Origin: CBDFLD01 sp965249005
GTDB lineage: Bacteria > Acidobacteriota > UBA6911
NCBI GenBank assembly: GCA_965249005.1
Contig: CBDFLD010000016.1
Span: 363,329 to 427,328, forward strand
Length of the DNA: 64,000 nt
Direction: 5' to 3'
Shown one piece after another: positions 26,707-36,851 of this stretch; position 1 is the stretch's first letter; the number at the start of each line of letters is the position of its first letter. Both the position numbers and the translations under genes were made by a program. The notes under the pieces are model-generated. The model had not been told where the DNA came from, did not search any database, and saw only the letters and a list, made by a program, of their open reading frames with translations.

Positions 26707-27513
26707 TCAAGCCGGGCCCGGAACCAGGACGGAGAGCATTTCTTGGTGGATTCTTCCGTTGCTGGCCACAGATTGCCGATCATAAACAGAACCGCGCTCC
26801 CCTCGGAAATTCGTCACGGTTCCCCCTGCCTCCCGCACCATGAGATACCCGGCGGCGCAGTCCCAGGGGCGGAGTTTGAGCTCCCAGAAACCGTCAAATC
26901 GGCCAGCTGCAACGTAGCACAGATCCAACGCCGCCGAACCGGCTCGCCGGATGGCGCGCGAGCGGTAGGCAAAGTCACGAAAATGATCGAGGTTGTTATC
27001 CTCACTTTCTCTCAGGTCATAAGGAAACCCCGTTGCCAGCAGACTCTCACCGAGTTGATTGGAAGAGGATACGTGAATCGCTTTCCCGTTGAGTTTCGCA
27101 CCCCGATCTCGCTGCGCTATAAATACTTCGTCGAGCACTGGATTGTAAACAATTCCCCACGCGAGTTCCCGATCGATTTCGAGTCCGATGGAGACGCAGA
27201 ACACCGGGAAGCCGTGAGCATAGTTCGTCGTTCCATCCAGCGGATCGATAATCCAGGTGAAAGCTCCACGTTCAGCCTCGGGAAGACTTTCCTCCGAAAC
27301 AATCGCGTGCTCCGGGAACGCCTTTCGAATACGCGAGAGGATAAGCGCCTCGGCCTTGTGGTCCACCTCCGTGACAAGGTCGATCTCACCCTTGTTGAAG
27401 ATAGAGATCTCCGTTCCGAAATGCTCCATCAGAATCCCGCCCGCCTTCACGGCAGCGTCAGTTCCCACCTCCACGAACCGCTCGATGTCGGTCGTCGGTC
27501 TAGTCTCTTTCAT
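26707..27513 (-). CDS. Inositol monophosphatase family protein
   Basis: A 268-residue Mg-dependent sugar or inositol phosphatase of the SuhB type. Metal-binding motifs are present in order: 'IVSEESL' (Glu), 'WIIDPLDGTTNYAHGFP' (the Asp-Pro-Leu-Asp-Gly-Thr signature) and 'RPWDCAAGYLMVREAGG' (the second signature Asp). The start overlaps the end of lolA by 14 bases, so the two are probably co-transcribed with lspA and ileS upstream. The in vivo substrate cannot be told. Confidence 0.92.
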   Translation of the reverse strand: MKETRPTTDIERFVEVGTDAAVKAGGILMEHFGTEISIFNKGEIDLVTEVDHKAEALILSRIRKAFPEHAIVSEESLPEAERGAFTWIIDPLDGTTNYAHGFPVFCVSIGLEIDRELAWGIVYNPVLDEVFIAQRDRGAKLNGKAIHVSSSNQLGESLLATGFPYDLRESEDNNLDHFRDFAYRSRAIRRAGSAALDLCYVAAGRFDGFWELKLRPWDCAAGYLMVREAGGTVTNFRGERGSVYDRQSVASNGRIHQEMLSVLVPGPA

Positions 27514-28156
27514 CGATGTGAATCACCTCGACCCCCTTCGGGGGCTTGAACCTGAACTGCTTGTTGCTCAACTTCACGTTCGTCTTCAGATGCGAGAAGA
27601 CAAACTCCGAGAAGTTGCCTGTGAGCTCTCGAATGATAATCCGTCGAAGCTCGATGGTCTCTGCGTCACACTCGACAACCACGTACTCGTAGTCAGATTG
27701 AGCTTCCGTGGAAACAAGTCGAAGCATCACCGCACCCTCCTGAGTCGGTGTAAACTCCGTCTCGGTCACTGCGCGAAACACGCTGGACAGCTCATCTTCT
27801 CCTAGTAGGATTTGCAGTGGAGTCCCCCGGAGGTCGGCAGGTACTACCGGGTGGACCATGACTTGACGGTCCGCAGGCGTATAGAGATATGTATTTCTGC
27901 CGTCGGCAACGAAGAGCTTGGACTCGGGCAGGCGATACTCCCATCTCATGAGTCCAGGCTTCTTCATAAAAAACACACCGGATTCGACCTGCTCTATTCC
28001 CGGAGCGCTGTAAGACTGACGGAATTGCCCCGAAACAGTCTCAGCAGACCCATAGCGCTGCTGGAGTTGACCCAGGACATCACGAAACTCGACCGTCTGA
28101 GCAGAGCCCAAAGACAAACCAAACAACAAAAGACAACAGGGGGCGAACCGGTTCAT
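27500..28156 (-). CDS. lolA: Outer-membrane lipoprotein carrier protein
   Basis: About 218 residues with a signal peptide ('MNRFAPCCLLLFGLSLGSAQT'), followed by the LolA-type pattern 'LQQRYGSAETVSGQFRQSYSAPGIEQVESGVFFMKKPGLMRWEYRLPESKLFVADGRNTYLYTPADRQV', quoted here only as a landmark in segments of the family. LolA shuttles lipoproteins across the periplasm, so its presence implies an outer membrane. An ATG five codons upstream (28171) is an alternative start. It lies 11 bp downstream of lspA, which matures the same lipoproteins. Confidence 0.88.
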   Translation of the reverse strand: MNRFAPCCLLLFGLSLGSAQTVEFRDVLGQLQQRYGSAETVSGQFRQSYSAPGIEQVESGVFFMKKPGLMRWEYRLPESKLFVADGRNTYLYTPADRQVMVHPVVPADLRGTPLQILLGEDELSSVFRAVTETEFTPTQEGAVMLRLVSTEAQSDYEYVVVECDAETIELRRIIIRELTGNFSEFVFSHLKTNVKLSNKQFRFKPPKGVEVIHIDERD

Positions 28157-28167
28157 TGCAAAGAGGC

Positions 28168-28656
28168 TCAAGATTTACGTGGCTCTTCCGCTTCCGGATT
28201 CTTGGCGGTGTCGACCAGAAGGAGACCGATCCCGACAGTGATGGCACTGTCGGCCACGTTGAAGGTCGGCCAATAGAAGAAGTCCTTCAGGTGAAACTCC
28301 AAGAAGTCAATCACGGAACCATCGATCATCCTATCGGCAAAATTTCCAAGAATTCCGCCCAGAGTGATGGCCAGGGCAACCTGCAACAAGGTGCGGTTCA
28401 ATGACATGCGAGTGCTATAGATAACGATGACCACGACCGCCAGAGCCGCCATGGCCGAAAGCAAGTAGGGTTTCCAGACCGATTCAATATTCTGAAAGAG
28501 TCCAAAGGCCACTCCAGAGTTCTCGACATACGCGAGACGGAAATAGTCGGGAATGATTTCGATCGGAAGTAACTCTATGCTGGAGTGAATGAGCCACTTG
28601 GTCAGACAATCCAGCGAGAATACACCCAGCGCTATGAGGTAAAAGCCAACTCTCAT
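28168..28656 (-). CDS. lspA: Lipoprotein signal peptidase (signal peptidase II)
   Basis: A 162-residue membrane aspartyl protease that removes signal peptides from diacylated prolipoproteins. Four hydrophobic helices are visible. The conserved blocks are 'YVENSGVAFGLF', 'GGILGNFADRMIDGSVIDFLEF' with the first catalytic Asp, and 'WPTFNVADSAITVGIGLL' with the second. It follows ileS by 49 bp in the same direction, the classic ileS-lspA arrangement. Confidence 0.95.
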   Translation of the reverse strand: MRVGFYLIALGVFSLDCLTKWLIHSSIELLPIEIIPDYFRLAYVENSGVAFGLFQNIESVWKPYLLSAMAALAVVVIVIYSTRMSLNRTLLQVALAITLGGILGNFADRMIDGSVIDFLEFHLKDFFYWPTFNVADSAITVGIGLLLVDTAKNPEAEEPRKS

Positions 28657-28705
28657 TTCCGGATCCGAGAGAATTCATCCCAGATGAGTAATAGAATCAA
28701 AGATC

Positions 28706-31519
28706 TCAAAGACTCCCGTTGACGGTTCGGACGACCGGAGCACAACGCTCACACAGGGAGGAAAAATCATTGTCCGCACCAACCTTCGTGGAATAGTTCC
28801 AGCACCGGTCACATTTCTGACCGTCCGCCGGATTCACTTCAATTCGGAGGCCGGAATCGTCGGTCGCGATCAACTCGACCTGAGAAACAATGAAGATATA
28901 TCGAAGGTCTTCCAGATGTCGCTCGAGCAGGGGGCGAACGGACGAGCCGGCATGAATAATCAGCTTCGCTTCCAGAGGACTCCCGATGAGACCCGTCTTG
29001 CGTGCTTCCTCCAACTCCTTCAGAGCGATTTCCCGCACGTCACGAATCTTCTCCCATTCGCCAAGCAAGTCGCTGTCGGCCAGTTGCGCATCAACCTGGG
29101 GAAAAAGCTGCGCATGGACCGATTCCTTCTCGTCCCCTTCACGCATGACCGTCCAGACTTCCTCGGCTGTAAAAGGCAACATCGGTGCCATCAGGCGAGT
29201 CACGGCATCCAGTATGTAGTGCAGCGCCGTCTGAGCCGAACGACGGGAAGGTGATCGGGTCGCGTGCGTATACAGACGGTCCTTCAAGATGTCAAAGTAG
29301 AAGCTCGACATCTCCACCGTGCAAAAGTAGTACAGCGCACTGTACGCCTGGTGAAACTGAAAGTCTTCGTAACTCTTGAGGCATCGCTGGATGAGGATCG
29401 CCGTTCTCGCCAGGGCCCAACGATCTATTTCGAGCATTTCGTCGTAGGCAACTTGATCCGCTGCCGGATCGAAGCGAGGATTCGACTTATCCAATTGGTT
29501 GCTGAGATTCCCCAGCACGAAACGGCAGGTATTCCGTATCTTCTTGTAAGCTTCGCTCAATCGATCCAGGAGTTCATCGAAGATCCGCACATCCTCGACG
29601 TAGCTGACGGAGCTCACCAAAAGTCTGGCTACCTCTGCCCCCCTCTCTTGCACAAGGGTGTTCGGATCTATGCCGATGCCCTTGGACTTGGACATGGCGC
29701 GTCCTTGCTCGTCCAACGTCCAGCCGTGTGTAATCGTGATCCGATAGGGAGCACGCTCCCGCAGGGCGACACCGATCAACAGCGAGCTCTGGAACCAACC
29801 TCGGTATTGATCCCCTCCCTCGATGTACAAATCCGCTGGCCATGGAAGATCCTCTCGGTCACCCAGCGTGGCAAGATGGCTGCTCCCTGAATCGAACCAG
29901 ACGTCAAGGATGTCGAATTCCTTACGAAAACCGGTCCCGTGGCACTTGGCACAAAAAGCTCCCGCCGGGATCAATGCGCTTGCCTCTTTCGCATACCACG
30001 CATCGGCGCCCTCCGCCTCGAAGATGGTAGCCACATGGTCGATGACGCTCTCATCCAACAGAACTTCGCCGCACGCAGTGCAATAAAACGCAACGATTGG
30101 AACTCCCCAGTCACGCTGTCTCGAGATGCACCAGTCTGGCCGGTCTTTCACCATGTGACCAATGCGTTCTTCCCCCCACTTCGGGATCCAACGGACGTCC
30201 TTGATCGCACCGAGCACTCTTTCCCGATATCCATCGTGATCCAGCGCCACAAACCACTGGGGCGTCGCTCTAAACAGGATCGGATTGTGGCAGCGCCAGC
30301 AATGGGGATATTGATGGTGAAAATCCTCGAAGTGAAGCAGCGCACCGTTGCGCCTCAAATCCTCCACGATTTTCGGATTTGACTCGCGTACATGCTGCCC
30401 GGCATAGCGATCCACCGAATTCACGAAGCGGCCCTCGTCGTCTACCGGACACAGAATATCCAGGCCATACTGGACTCCCGTCAGATAATCATCGTAGCCA
30501 TGTCCGGGCGCGGTGTGAACGCAGCCCGTTCCCTGTTCCAAGGTAACGTAATTCCCCATCACCATCGTGGACTTGCGATCAATCAGAGGATGTGCGGCTT
30601 CCAGCCTGTCGAGCACTCGACCAGGGAATCGAGCCACAACTTTTGGATCCGTCCAACCGAGCAATTGCGAGACCCGCTCGAGCAGATCCGATGCAATGAT
30701 GTAACCTCGCCCTCCCACACGCACAGCGGCATAGTTGAGATCAGGGTGAAAGGCGACGGCAAGGTTCGCTGGAAGGGTCCAGGGCGTGGTCGTCCATATC
30801 ACAACATACCAATCCTGACCGGCCAGCGCCGGATCGACCACCGACAAATCCGAACGAACCGGGAACGCAACGTAGATGGAGGGACTCGTATGCTGTTCGT
30901 ACTCGACCTCGGCCTCCGCCAGGGCCGTCTTGCAAGAAGCACACCAATGGACCGGTTTCATGCCACGGTACACCAACCCCTTGCCGACCATCGCACCAAA
31001 AGCCCGCACTATCTCCGCCTGGTACGAGTGGTTCATGGTCAAATAGGGATTGTCCCACTCCCCGAAAATCCCAAGACGTTTAAACCCCTCGCGCTGAACG
31101 GAGATAAAACGTTCAGCATATTTCCGGCAGGCCTTCCGGATCGCCACCTTGTCCATCCCCGCTTTCCGCTCCCCGAGATTCTCCTCGACTTTGATCTCAA
31201 TCGGGAGACCATGGCAGTCCCAGCCGGGAACGTAAGGAGTGTCATAACCCATCATGGAGCGTGACTTCACAATGAGATCCTTGATGATCTTGTTGATCGC
31301 GGTCCCCATATGAATGGCGCCATTGGCATAGGGAGGTCCATCGTGGAGCACGAAAACGGGTTTTCCTTTGCGTGCCGCCCGGATCTGCCCATAAACATCC
31401 CCGTCGGTCCACCGCTTCAGCATCTTTGGCTCTCTTTGCGGTAGGTTCGCCTTCATGGCAAACGCCGTCCTGGGCAAATTGAGTGTGTTCTTGATCTGCA
31501 GGGTCTCCGGCACGCTCAT
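28706..31519 (-). CDS. ileS: Isoleucyl-tRNA synthetase
   Basis: A 937-residue class I aminoacyl-tRNA synthetase, full length. The start at 31519 ('MSVPETLQIKNTLNLPRTAF') is preferred to an in-frame ATG 16 codons upstream. The HIGH-type motif is in 'HDGPPYANGAIHMGTAINK'. The editing domain includes 'WTTTPWTLPANLAVAFHPD' and 'GTGCVHTAPGHGYDD'. KMSKS appears as 'RAMSKSKGIGIDP'. The C-terminal zinc finger is intact ('CDRCWNYS ... CERCAPVV'). It is the first gene of a run with lspA, lolA and the phosphatase. Confidence 0.97.
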   Translation of the reverse strand: MSVPETLQIKNTLNLPRTAFAMKANLPQREPKMLKRWTDGDVYGQIRAARKGKPVFVLHDGPPYANGAIHMGTAINKIIKDLIVKSRSMMGYDTPYVPGWDCHGLPIEIKVEENLGERKAGMDKVAIRKACRKYAERFISVQREGFKRLGIFGEWDNPYLTMNHSYQAEIVRAFGAMVGKGLVYRGMKPVHWCASCKTALAEAEVEYEQHTSPSIYVAFPVRSDLSVVDPALAGQDWYVVIWTTTPWTLPANLAVAFHPDLNYAAVRVGGRGYIIASDLLERVSQLLGWTDPKVVARFPGRVLDRLEAAHPLIDRKSTMVMGNYVTLEQGTGCVHTAPGHGYDDYLTGVQYGLDILCPVDDEGRFVNSVDRYAGQHVRESNPKIVEDLRRNGALLHFEDFHHQYPHCWRCHNPILFRATPQWFVALDHDGYRERVLGAIKDVRWIPKWGEERIGHMVKDRPDWCISRQRDWGVPIVAFYCTACGEVLLDESVIDHVATIFEAEGADAWYAKEASALIPAGAFCAKCHGTGFRKEFDILDVWFDSGSSHLATLGDREDLPWPADLYIEGGDQYRGWFQSSLLIGVALRERAPYRITITHGWTLDEQGRAMSKSKGIGIDPNTLVQERGAEVARLLVSSVSYVEDVRIFDELLDRLSEAYKKIRNTCRFVLGNLSNQLDKSNPRFDPAADQVAYDEMLEIDRWALARTAILIQRCLKSYEDFQFHQAYSALYYFCTVEMSSFYFDILKDRLYTHATRSPSRRSAQTALHYILDAVTRLMAPMLPFTAEEVWTVMREGDEKESVHAQLFPQVDAQLADSDLLGEWEKIRDVREIALKELEEARKTGLIGSPLEAKLIIHAGSSVRPLLERHLEDLRYIFIVSQVELIATDDSGLRIEVNPADGQKCDRCWNYSTKVGADNDFSSLCERCAPVVRTVNGSL

Positions 31520-31771
31520 ACTCCCATTTGTGCTTCGCTCCACGACAGCGAAAACGTATGATAGCAATTACTCTGCCAGCACAAAACACCAAAAGATAAC
31601 ATTTTCATGCGGTTGCGTCGATCCACGAGCCGTACCGCAGCCCGGGAGCGTTGCACAATCGGTGGAACTCACTCCAGCGGAACTAAATCGCAATTCGTCA
31701 GGGAATGCTCGATCGGAGAGCTGCTTGGAAATGGCAAAGAGCGCAGGAATGCCAGGGTTGCGTGCCGGGAG

Positions 31772-32617
31772 TCAATACAGACGAAAGGACACCTCGATAT
31801 TGGCACGGACGTCCACGGGCTGCCCGTTGTACGTGCCGGGCTTGAATCTCCATTTCGTTGCAATCGTGTTGATAGCGGATTCGTCCAGTCCGTAACCCAA
31901 TCCCCGAATGACTTTGAAACCGTCCACCGTCCCATCTTTTCGAACGATCGCCTGCAGCACCACCAGTCCCTCAACCCGCGCCTTGCGCGCCTGTTCCGTA
32001 TACAAAGGAAGCGGTTGAACCAAAGGAACCGGCGGCCGGACTCCTCCGCCAACGTCGAGCACTCCGTCTTCGGGACCCCCAGGGCCTCTGCCGGCACCCG
32101 AGCCACTTCCGGCGCCCCCCGAACCCGGGGGGCCGGTGATCTCACCAATATGGAACTCCGCGCCAATCTGAGCAATGATCGCGGGCGTAGGATCCAGAAC
32201 TACCTCATACAAGGGCTCCGGATCGTCGGGGGTGGGGTCCGGAAAAGGAATCGGCTTCGGTTTGGGCTTCGGAACCTCGATCTTCTTCGGCTGCTTGGGC
32301 TTGCCGCCACCGGCTCTCTTCGGTGGTCCCGCCAGAGGCCGCAGCGTCACGATGTTTTTCTGATCCGGCTGAAAGACGATGTCTCCAGCGGCAAACCGGA
32401 CCACAAAGATGAGAAGGTGAAACAGCAAGGCGATAAACAGCGCTGCCCGCAACGCCCTCCTGTCATCGGCATCGCCGCCGTAGGCGTAGATATTGTATGG
32501 ATCGGCGGTTCGGGGGGCCGTGTTATACGCGCGCAGCCCGACGAACTTGAGAAAAGCGTCCTGGTACTGGAGCCAGGTCTCCTTGAAACGCACTGAACTC
32601 ACCAAGACAATCCTCAT
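31772..32617 (-). CDS. TonB-family energy-transducing protein
   Basis: A 281-residue protein with one membrane helix ('ALRAALFIALLFHLLIFVVRFAAG', about 55-78). A proline/lysine-rich spacer follows ('KKIEVPKPKPKPIPFPDPTPDDP'), then a Gly-rich linker. The C-terminal TonB fold is complete: 'PLYTEQARKARVEGLVVLQAIVRKDGTVDGFKVIRGLGYGLDESAINTIATKWRFKPG' in segments. Such proteins couple the proton gradient to outer-membrane receptors or act in envelope assembly. The 54-residue cytoplasmic N-terminal part is longer than usual. No ExbB/ExbD genes are in the window. Confidence 0.88.
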   Translation of the reverse strand: MRIVLVSSVRFKETWLQYQDAFLKFVGLRAYNTAPRTADPYNIYAYGGDADDRRALRAALFIALLFHLLIFVVRFAAGDIVFQPDQKNIVTLRPLAGPPKRAGGGKPKQPKKIEVPKPKPKPIPFPDPTPDDPEPLYEVVLDPTPAIIAQIGAEFHIGEITGPPGSGGAGSGSGAGRGPGGPEDGVLDVGGGVRPPVPLVQPLPLYTEQARKARVEGLVVLQAIVRKDGTVDGFKVIRGLGYGLDESAINTIATKWRFKPGTYNGQPVDVRANIEVSFRLY

Positions 32618-32718
32618 AATATTTATAGCATACTAGCAAGAGTCCAAGCGACTTTCGTCAATGTAGACGCCGCCGCCGGAGAAATGTTTCATCCCTGCTG
32701 CCCTGACCCGATCGATTT

Positions 32719-34365
32719 CTACAAACCGAAGTCCCCACCAGCCCTTTCACGAAGGAGGTACTTTTGGATCTTTCCGCTCGCGGTCAGGGGGAATTCTTCC
32801 ACGAATTTCAGGTATTTGGGGATCTTGAACTTGGATATGTTGCCACGACAGTATTCCTTCAGCTCCTCCGCTTGGCAGTCACCGCCTGGCTTGAGTTTGA
32901 CAGCTGCAGCCACTTCTTCACCGTACTTCTGACTTGCCACACCATAGACAGCTACGTCACTGACCGCCGGATGAGTGCGAAGATACTCTTCGATTTCCTT
33001 GGGATAGATGTTCTCCCCCCCCCGAATGATCATGTCCTTGATTCGACCCGTAATGACGACATAGCCTTCTGCGTCCATCGAGGCCAGGTCGCCGGTGTGA
33101 AGCCAGCCCTCCTCCGAAACAGCTTTCTTTGTCGCCTTTTCGTCACGGTAGTAGCCTTTCATCACATGGTATCCACGGGTAATGAGCTCCCCCTGAACTC
33201 CGGGAGGTTGCGCTTGCCCGGTTGACGGATCGACAATTTGAACCTCGACTTCCGGCAAGGGAGTTCCGACCGTTGTGGTTCGCCGTTCCAGGGAATCATC
33301 GATCGATGTCATCGTCACACCTGGCGAGGCTTCCGTCAGCCCATAGACAATCGTCAGCTCCTTGAGGTACATACGATCGATGGCCTGCTTCATCAGTTCC
33401 CGCGGGCAGAGAGATCCTGCCATGATACCGGTACGCAAGCTCGTCAGATCGTAACGGCCGAATTCCTCATGCTCGAGCTCGGCAATGAACATCGTCGGGA
33501 CGCCGTACAGTACCGTGCAGCGTTCGGTGTGAACGGCCTCCAACACCTGCTGCGCCTCGAAGGACTCCAGCGAAACCAAGGTCGTGCCATGTGTATAGGC
33601 TCCAAGGACTCCAAGCACACATCCGAAACAATGAAACAGAGGCACAGTGAGGCACAGCCGATCTTGCGGGGCAAAGCGCAGCCCGTCGCCGATATGCGAC
33701 CCGTTGTTGAGGATGTTGCGGTGACTGAGCATGACGCCTTTTGGAAAGCCGGTCGTCCCCGAGGTATATTGCATGTTGATGACGTCGTCCAAGTCGAGGC
33801 TGCGCTCGCGCTCTGCGAGCGTTTCCAGGGAAACGGTTTCCGACGTGGCCAGGACATTTGGATAAGGCACCGTTCCCGCGGGCGCCTCTTGCCCCAGATA
33901 GATGATCCCGTGAAGATCGGGCAATTTCTTCGACTGCCACCGGGCCGTCCCGGCAGAGGACAGCTCGGGCACGATCGCTTGAATGTGAGACACGTAGTCG
34001 ACGTCCCTGAAGCCCGGCGCCATAACCAAAGTGCTCGTTTCCGATTGACGGAGGAGATATTCGACTTCCTTTCGTCCCAGGGCCGTGTTCACCGTCACCA
34101 GAACGGCGCCGATCTTTGCGAGGGCAAACTGGAAGACGATCCACTCCGGAACGTTTGGAGCCCAAACGGCCACGCGGTCCCCTTTGTGGATCCCGAGCGC
34201 CAGCAGTCCCCTGGCCAGCTGGACCGATTCCTTCTCCAGATCCAAGAAGGTCCACCGAAGGTTACAAGCCGGATGCACCAGGGCTTCGTGATCTCCAAGC
34301 CGGGCGGAAAGATCTGTCAGAAGGCGACCCAGAGTGCAGTCTTTGTAGGAGATTACTTCATTCAT
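32719..34365 (-). CDS. AMP-dependent fatty-acid/acyl-CoA ligase
   Basis: A 548-residue adenylate-forming enzyme that would activate a carboxylic acid, probably a fatty acid, to its CoA thioester. The P-loop is 'MQYTSGTTGFPKGVMLSHRNILNN'. The A5 region 'TIVYGLTEASPGVTMT' and the hinge 'GEEGWLHTGDLASMDAEGYVVITGRIKDMIIRGGENIYPKEIEEYLRTHP', seen in segments, are all intact. The catalytic Lys is in 'FPLTASGKIQKYLLRE'. The overall form matches medium-chain FadK/AcsM-like ligases. The gene is followed downstream by the TonB gene and stands apart from a beta-oxidation cluster. Confidence 0.92.
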   Translation of the reverse strand: MNEVISYKDCTLGRLLTDLSARLGDHEALVHPACNLRWTFLDLEKESVQLARGLLALGIHKGDRVAVWAPNVPEWIVFQFALAKIGAVLVTVNTALGRKEVEYLLRQSETSTLVMAPGFRDVDYVSHIQAIVPELSSAGTARWQSKKLPDLHGIIYLGQEAPAGTVPYPNVLATSETVSLETLAERERSLDLDDVINMQYTSGTTGFPKGVMLSHRNILNNGSHIGDGLRFAPQDRLCLTVPLFHCFGCVLGVLGAYTHGTTLVSLESFEAQQVLEAVHTERCTVLYGVPTMFIAELEHEEFGRYDLTSLRTGIMAGSLCPRELMKQAIDRMYLKELTIVYGLTEASPGVTMTSIDDSLERRTTTVGTPLPEVEVQIVDPSTGQAQPPGVQGELITRGYHVMKGYYRDEKATKKAVSEEGWLHTGDLASMDAEGYVVITGRIKDMIIRGGENIYPKEIEEYLRTHPAVSDVAVYGVASQKYGEEVAAAVKLKPGGDCQAEELKEYCRGNISKFKIPKYLKFVEEFPLTASGKIQKYLLRERAGGDFGL

Positions 34366-34457
34366 GTTCGAATTGGATCCTCCGGGTTGGGCGCATCTGG
34401 GTTAACGCCACTCAAAAACCACGCCTCATCGGCCCCGGCTTCCCCCAATAGTCACCG

Positions 34458-36443
34458 CTACTCCCGCTTGGCGTTTTTCATCGGCACATGGATGAGCGCG
34501 TACATCAAAATGAAGAAAATCACAATCCCCAACCAGGGCGAATTGAACGGCGACAGCGCGCCCAGAGTGAACGTGCTTTCGGACAAGTTCAAACCCAGAA
34601 CCACGAAAGCGAGCACGACGGCCATCAGGGACTCTCCGGCTATGAGCCCGGACGCAACGAGCACACCGGCATTGTCGGCCCTGGTTGTCTCAGCTTCGTT
34701 CAGCTTCGCTTTCTTCATCCGGTTGGTCACGATGGCCTTGATGATACCACCGACGAAAATAGCCGCAGTGGAATGAAACGGAAGGTACATCCCGACCGCG
34801 ATCAACATTGGTGACGGGGAATTGATCAAGATGAGGCCCACGGCGAGAAAGATCCCTACAACAACCAAAGGCCAGGCCATTTCGCCACCCACTATTCCCT
34901 TGGACATCAATGCCATGAGCCCTGCCTGTGGAGCGGGCAGGGCCTCACTCCCGATCTTGTATACGGAATCCATGACGCCGATAAAGACCATCATGACCAG
35001 GCCGGCAATGACAACGCCGATCAGTTCCCCGACCTGCATGCGCCACGGCGTTCCTCCCAAAATGTGACCGACTTTTAGATCCTGTGTCATGTCTCCAGCA
35101 ATGGCCGCCGCGCAGCAGATCACGCCTGCCACCGCAAGTACGGCCGCCACACCTTTCGGGCCCGTCACCCCGATCCCGACCATGAGAAGCGCCGAGATCA
35201 AGAGCGTGCTCAAAGTCAGCCCGCTGATCGGATTGTTGGAGCTACCGATCAGTCCGACCAGATACCCGGCCACCGCCGAGAAAAGAAACCCGATCACCAG
35301 CAGCACGACGGTGAGGAGAACCGAGCCCAAAAAGGAACCGCTGAAGAACTGATAGAGCAGAAATTGTGGAATCGCCAGGATCGCGATTGCCAGGATGATC
35401 TTCTTGAAATCCAGGTCTACGTCCAACCGGGAAACGGGGCCCGCATGCGCTTTAAGCTTCTGCAGATCCTTGAGAGCCTTGCCGATCCCCTGAAAAAGCG
35501 AGTTTCGAAGGCCGTAGAGAGTATGGAATGCTGCCACGATCATGGTCCCCACCGCCAACGGCCTTATCTGATTTCTCCAGACCGATCCGCTGATCTCCTT
35601 CCATCCACCCTCGGGACCGACAAGGTCCTTGAGAGAAGGATCCAAAAAAAGTGCGAGTGGAACGAGTAGCAAGTGACCCATTACAGCCCCTGCAAACAGC
35701 ACGGACGCTATGCGAAACCCGACGATGTATCCCACCCCAACCAAGGCCGGCGAGGCTGCCGGAGTTTCCAGTAGTATCCCTCCCGAAAAAACCTTGTCTA
35801 CATCCAGAATCTTGATTTTCGATTGAGCAAAGTTGAAGAAACGGTTCGCGTAGTCCTGGACAATGTGGATCCCGTTGCTGTTTTTGAAGAACTCGATTGC
35901 ACCAGCCAGAGCCATGGCTCCAAAAACGTAGCCGGCTCCGCCGGTACCCTCTTGCCCGGCCTTTACAATCTCGCCGGTGGCGACGCTCTCGGGAAAGGGT
36001 AACTCTGCCTCCTCGACCATTGTCCGTCTTAGGAGAATCACGAAAAGGACCCCCAGCACGCCGCCGATCAGCATGATGGCGGCGCCTTGGAGCAAATAAC
36101 GCGGTTCAAGCAGGGAACTCCACAAAGGCTCGCCGTCGAATTGCACGAGCACGAAGGCGGGGATCGTGAATATGGCGCCGGCGACGAGGGCTTCCCCAAC
36201 GGACGCTGTTGTTCGCGCAATATTCTCTTCGAGAACGGTCCCTTTAAATACCCGAAGCACTGCCATCGCGACGACAGCAGCAGGAAACGTAGCCGCGACG
36301 GTCAGGCCCGCTTTCATCCCAAGGTAGGCATTTGCGGCACCAAGAACTACAGCCATCAGAACGCCAATCACAACCGCGCGAACCGTCAGTTCCTTCATTT
36401 TTGTCTCGGCCGGCACGTAGGGCTTGAATTCAGACTTGTTCAT
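34458..36443 (-). CDS. OPT-family oligopeptide transporter
   Basis: A 661-residue polytopic membrane protein with about 15-16 hydrophobic helices. Its N-terminus is typical of prokaryotic OPT transporters ('ELTVRAVVIGVLMAVVLGAANAYLGMKAGLTVAATFPAAVVAMAVLR' in segments). Other family segments are 'ENIARTTASVGEALVAGAIFTIPAF', 'PFPESVATGEIVKAGQEG', 'AGDMTQDLKVGHILGGTPWRMQ' and 'YLPFHSTAAIFVGGIIKAI'. It would import small peptides or metal chelates by proton symport. The substrate is not predictable. Confidence 0.9.
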   Translation of the reverse strand: MNKSEFKPYVPAETKMKELTVRAVVIGVLMAVVLGAANAYLGMKAGLTVAATFPAAVVAMAVLRVFKGTVLEENIARTTASVGEALVAGAIFTIPAFVLVQFDGEPLWSSLLEPRYLLQGAAIMLIGGVLGVLFVILLRRTMVEEAELPFPESVATGEIVKAGQEGTGGAGYVFGAMALAGAIEFFKNSNGIHIVQDYANRFFNFAQSKIKILDVDKVFSGGILLETPAASPALVGVGYIVGFRIASVLFAGAVMGHLLLVPLALFLDPSLKDLVGPEGGWKEISGSVWRNQIRPLAVGTMIVAAFHTLYGLRNSLFQGIGKALKDLQKLKAHAGPVSRLDVDLDFKKIILAIAILAIPQFLLYQFFSGSFLGSVLLTVVLLVIGFLFSAVAGYLVGLIGSSNNPISGLTLSTLLISALLMVGIGVTGPKGVAAVLAVAGVICCAAAIAGDMTQDLKVGHILGGTPWRMQVGELIGVVIAGLVMMVFIGVMDSVYKIGSEALPAPQAGLMALMSKGIVGGEMAWPLVVVGIFLAVGLILINSPSPMLIAVGMYLPFHSTAAIFVGGIIKAIVTNRMKKAKLNEAETTRADNAGVLVASGLIAGESLMAVVLAFVVLGLNLSESTFTLGALSPFNSPWLGIVIFFILMYALIHVPMKNAKRE

Positions 36444-36851
36444 TGTTCTGTGTCCCCCTGGCCAAGGCCCACGAGATTGCTCATCTGGAAGGGCCTGGCC
36501 CGAAGCGGCTGGATCGAGTCCTTGTTCATCTAACCAGATTCGTATCGCCGCCAGATCCGCGTCTTTTTGATCGGGCTATCGATTCAATCAAAAGAAGATA
36601 CTACTAACGGTGCCTCTCCGCAAGTGCAAACGGACATGTAACTTCCGGCCCCTTTGGCGCCATGACAGCAACCGGATAAAAGCCGGCGCTGCCCCGCCGG
36701 TGGATCGAAGGATCTACACAAAGTCAGTTTGGAGGCTCGAACCGTTGCTCCACAAAGAAGATAACGTAACGCTAATTTTATCCATACTTTAACGGAACTC
36801 CCAGACGCCAGCTGAGACACGAAAAAATTCCGCATTATCCGAGCGCCTTAT
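36444..36851. other. Intergenic region without a recognisable gene
   Basis: About 400 bp between the divergent OPT transporter and hsp20 genes. I found no tRNA, riboswitch or convincing small gene. A minus-strand open frame at 36584-36835 has no family features. The part next to hsp20 becomes markedly AT-rich from about 36840. Confidence 0.5.

Noticed and set aside
31600..31700. Possible tRNA-like sequence upstream of ileS
   Set aside because: No cloverleaf with a proper T-loop and acceptor pairing could be formed; no tRNA or rRNA gene was found anywhere in the window.
33238..34776. A 512-codon plus-strand open frame
   Set aside because: It is antisense to the acyl-CoA ligase, whose motifs are complete; no recognisable domains on this strand.
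36584..36835. Minus-strand open frame or riboswitch in the OPT-hsp20 intergenic region
   Set aside because: No protein family features, no ribosome-binding site and no match to known riboswitch consensus patterns that I could recognise.
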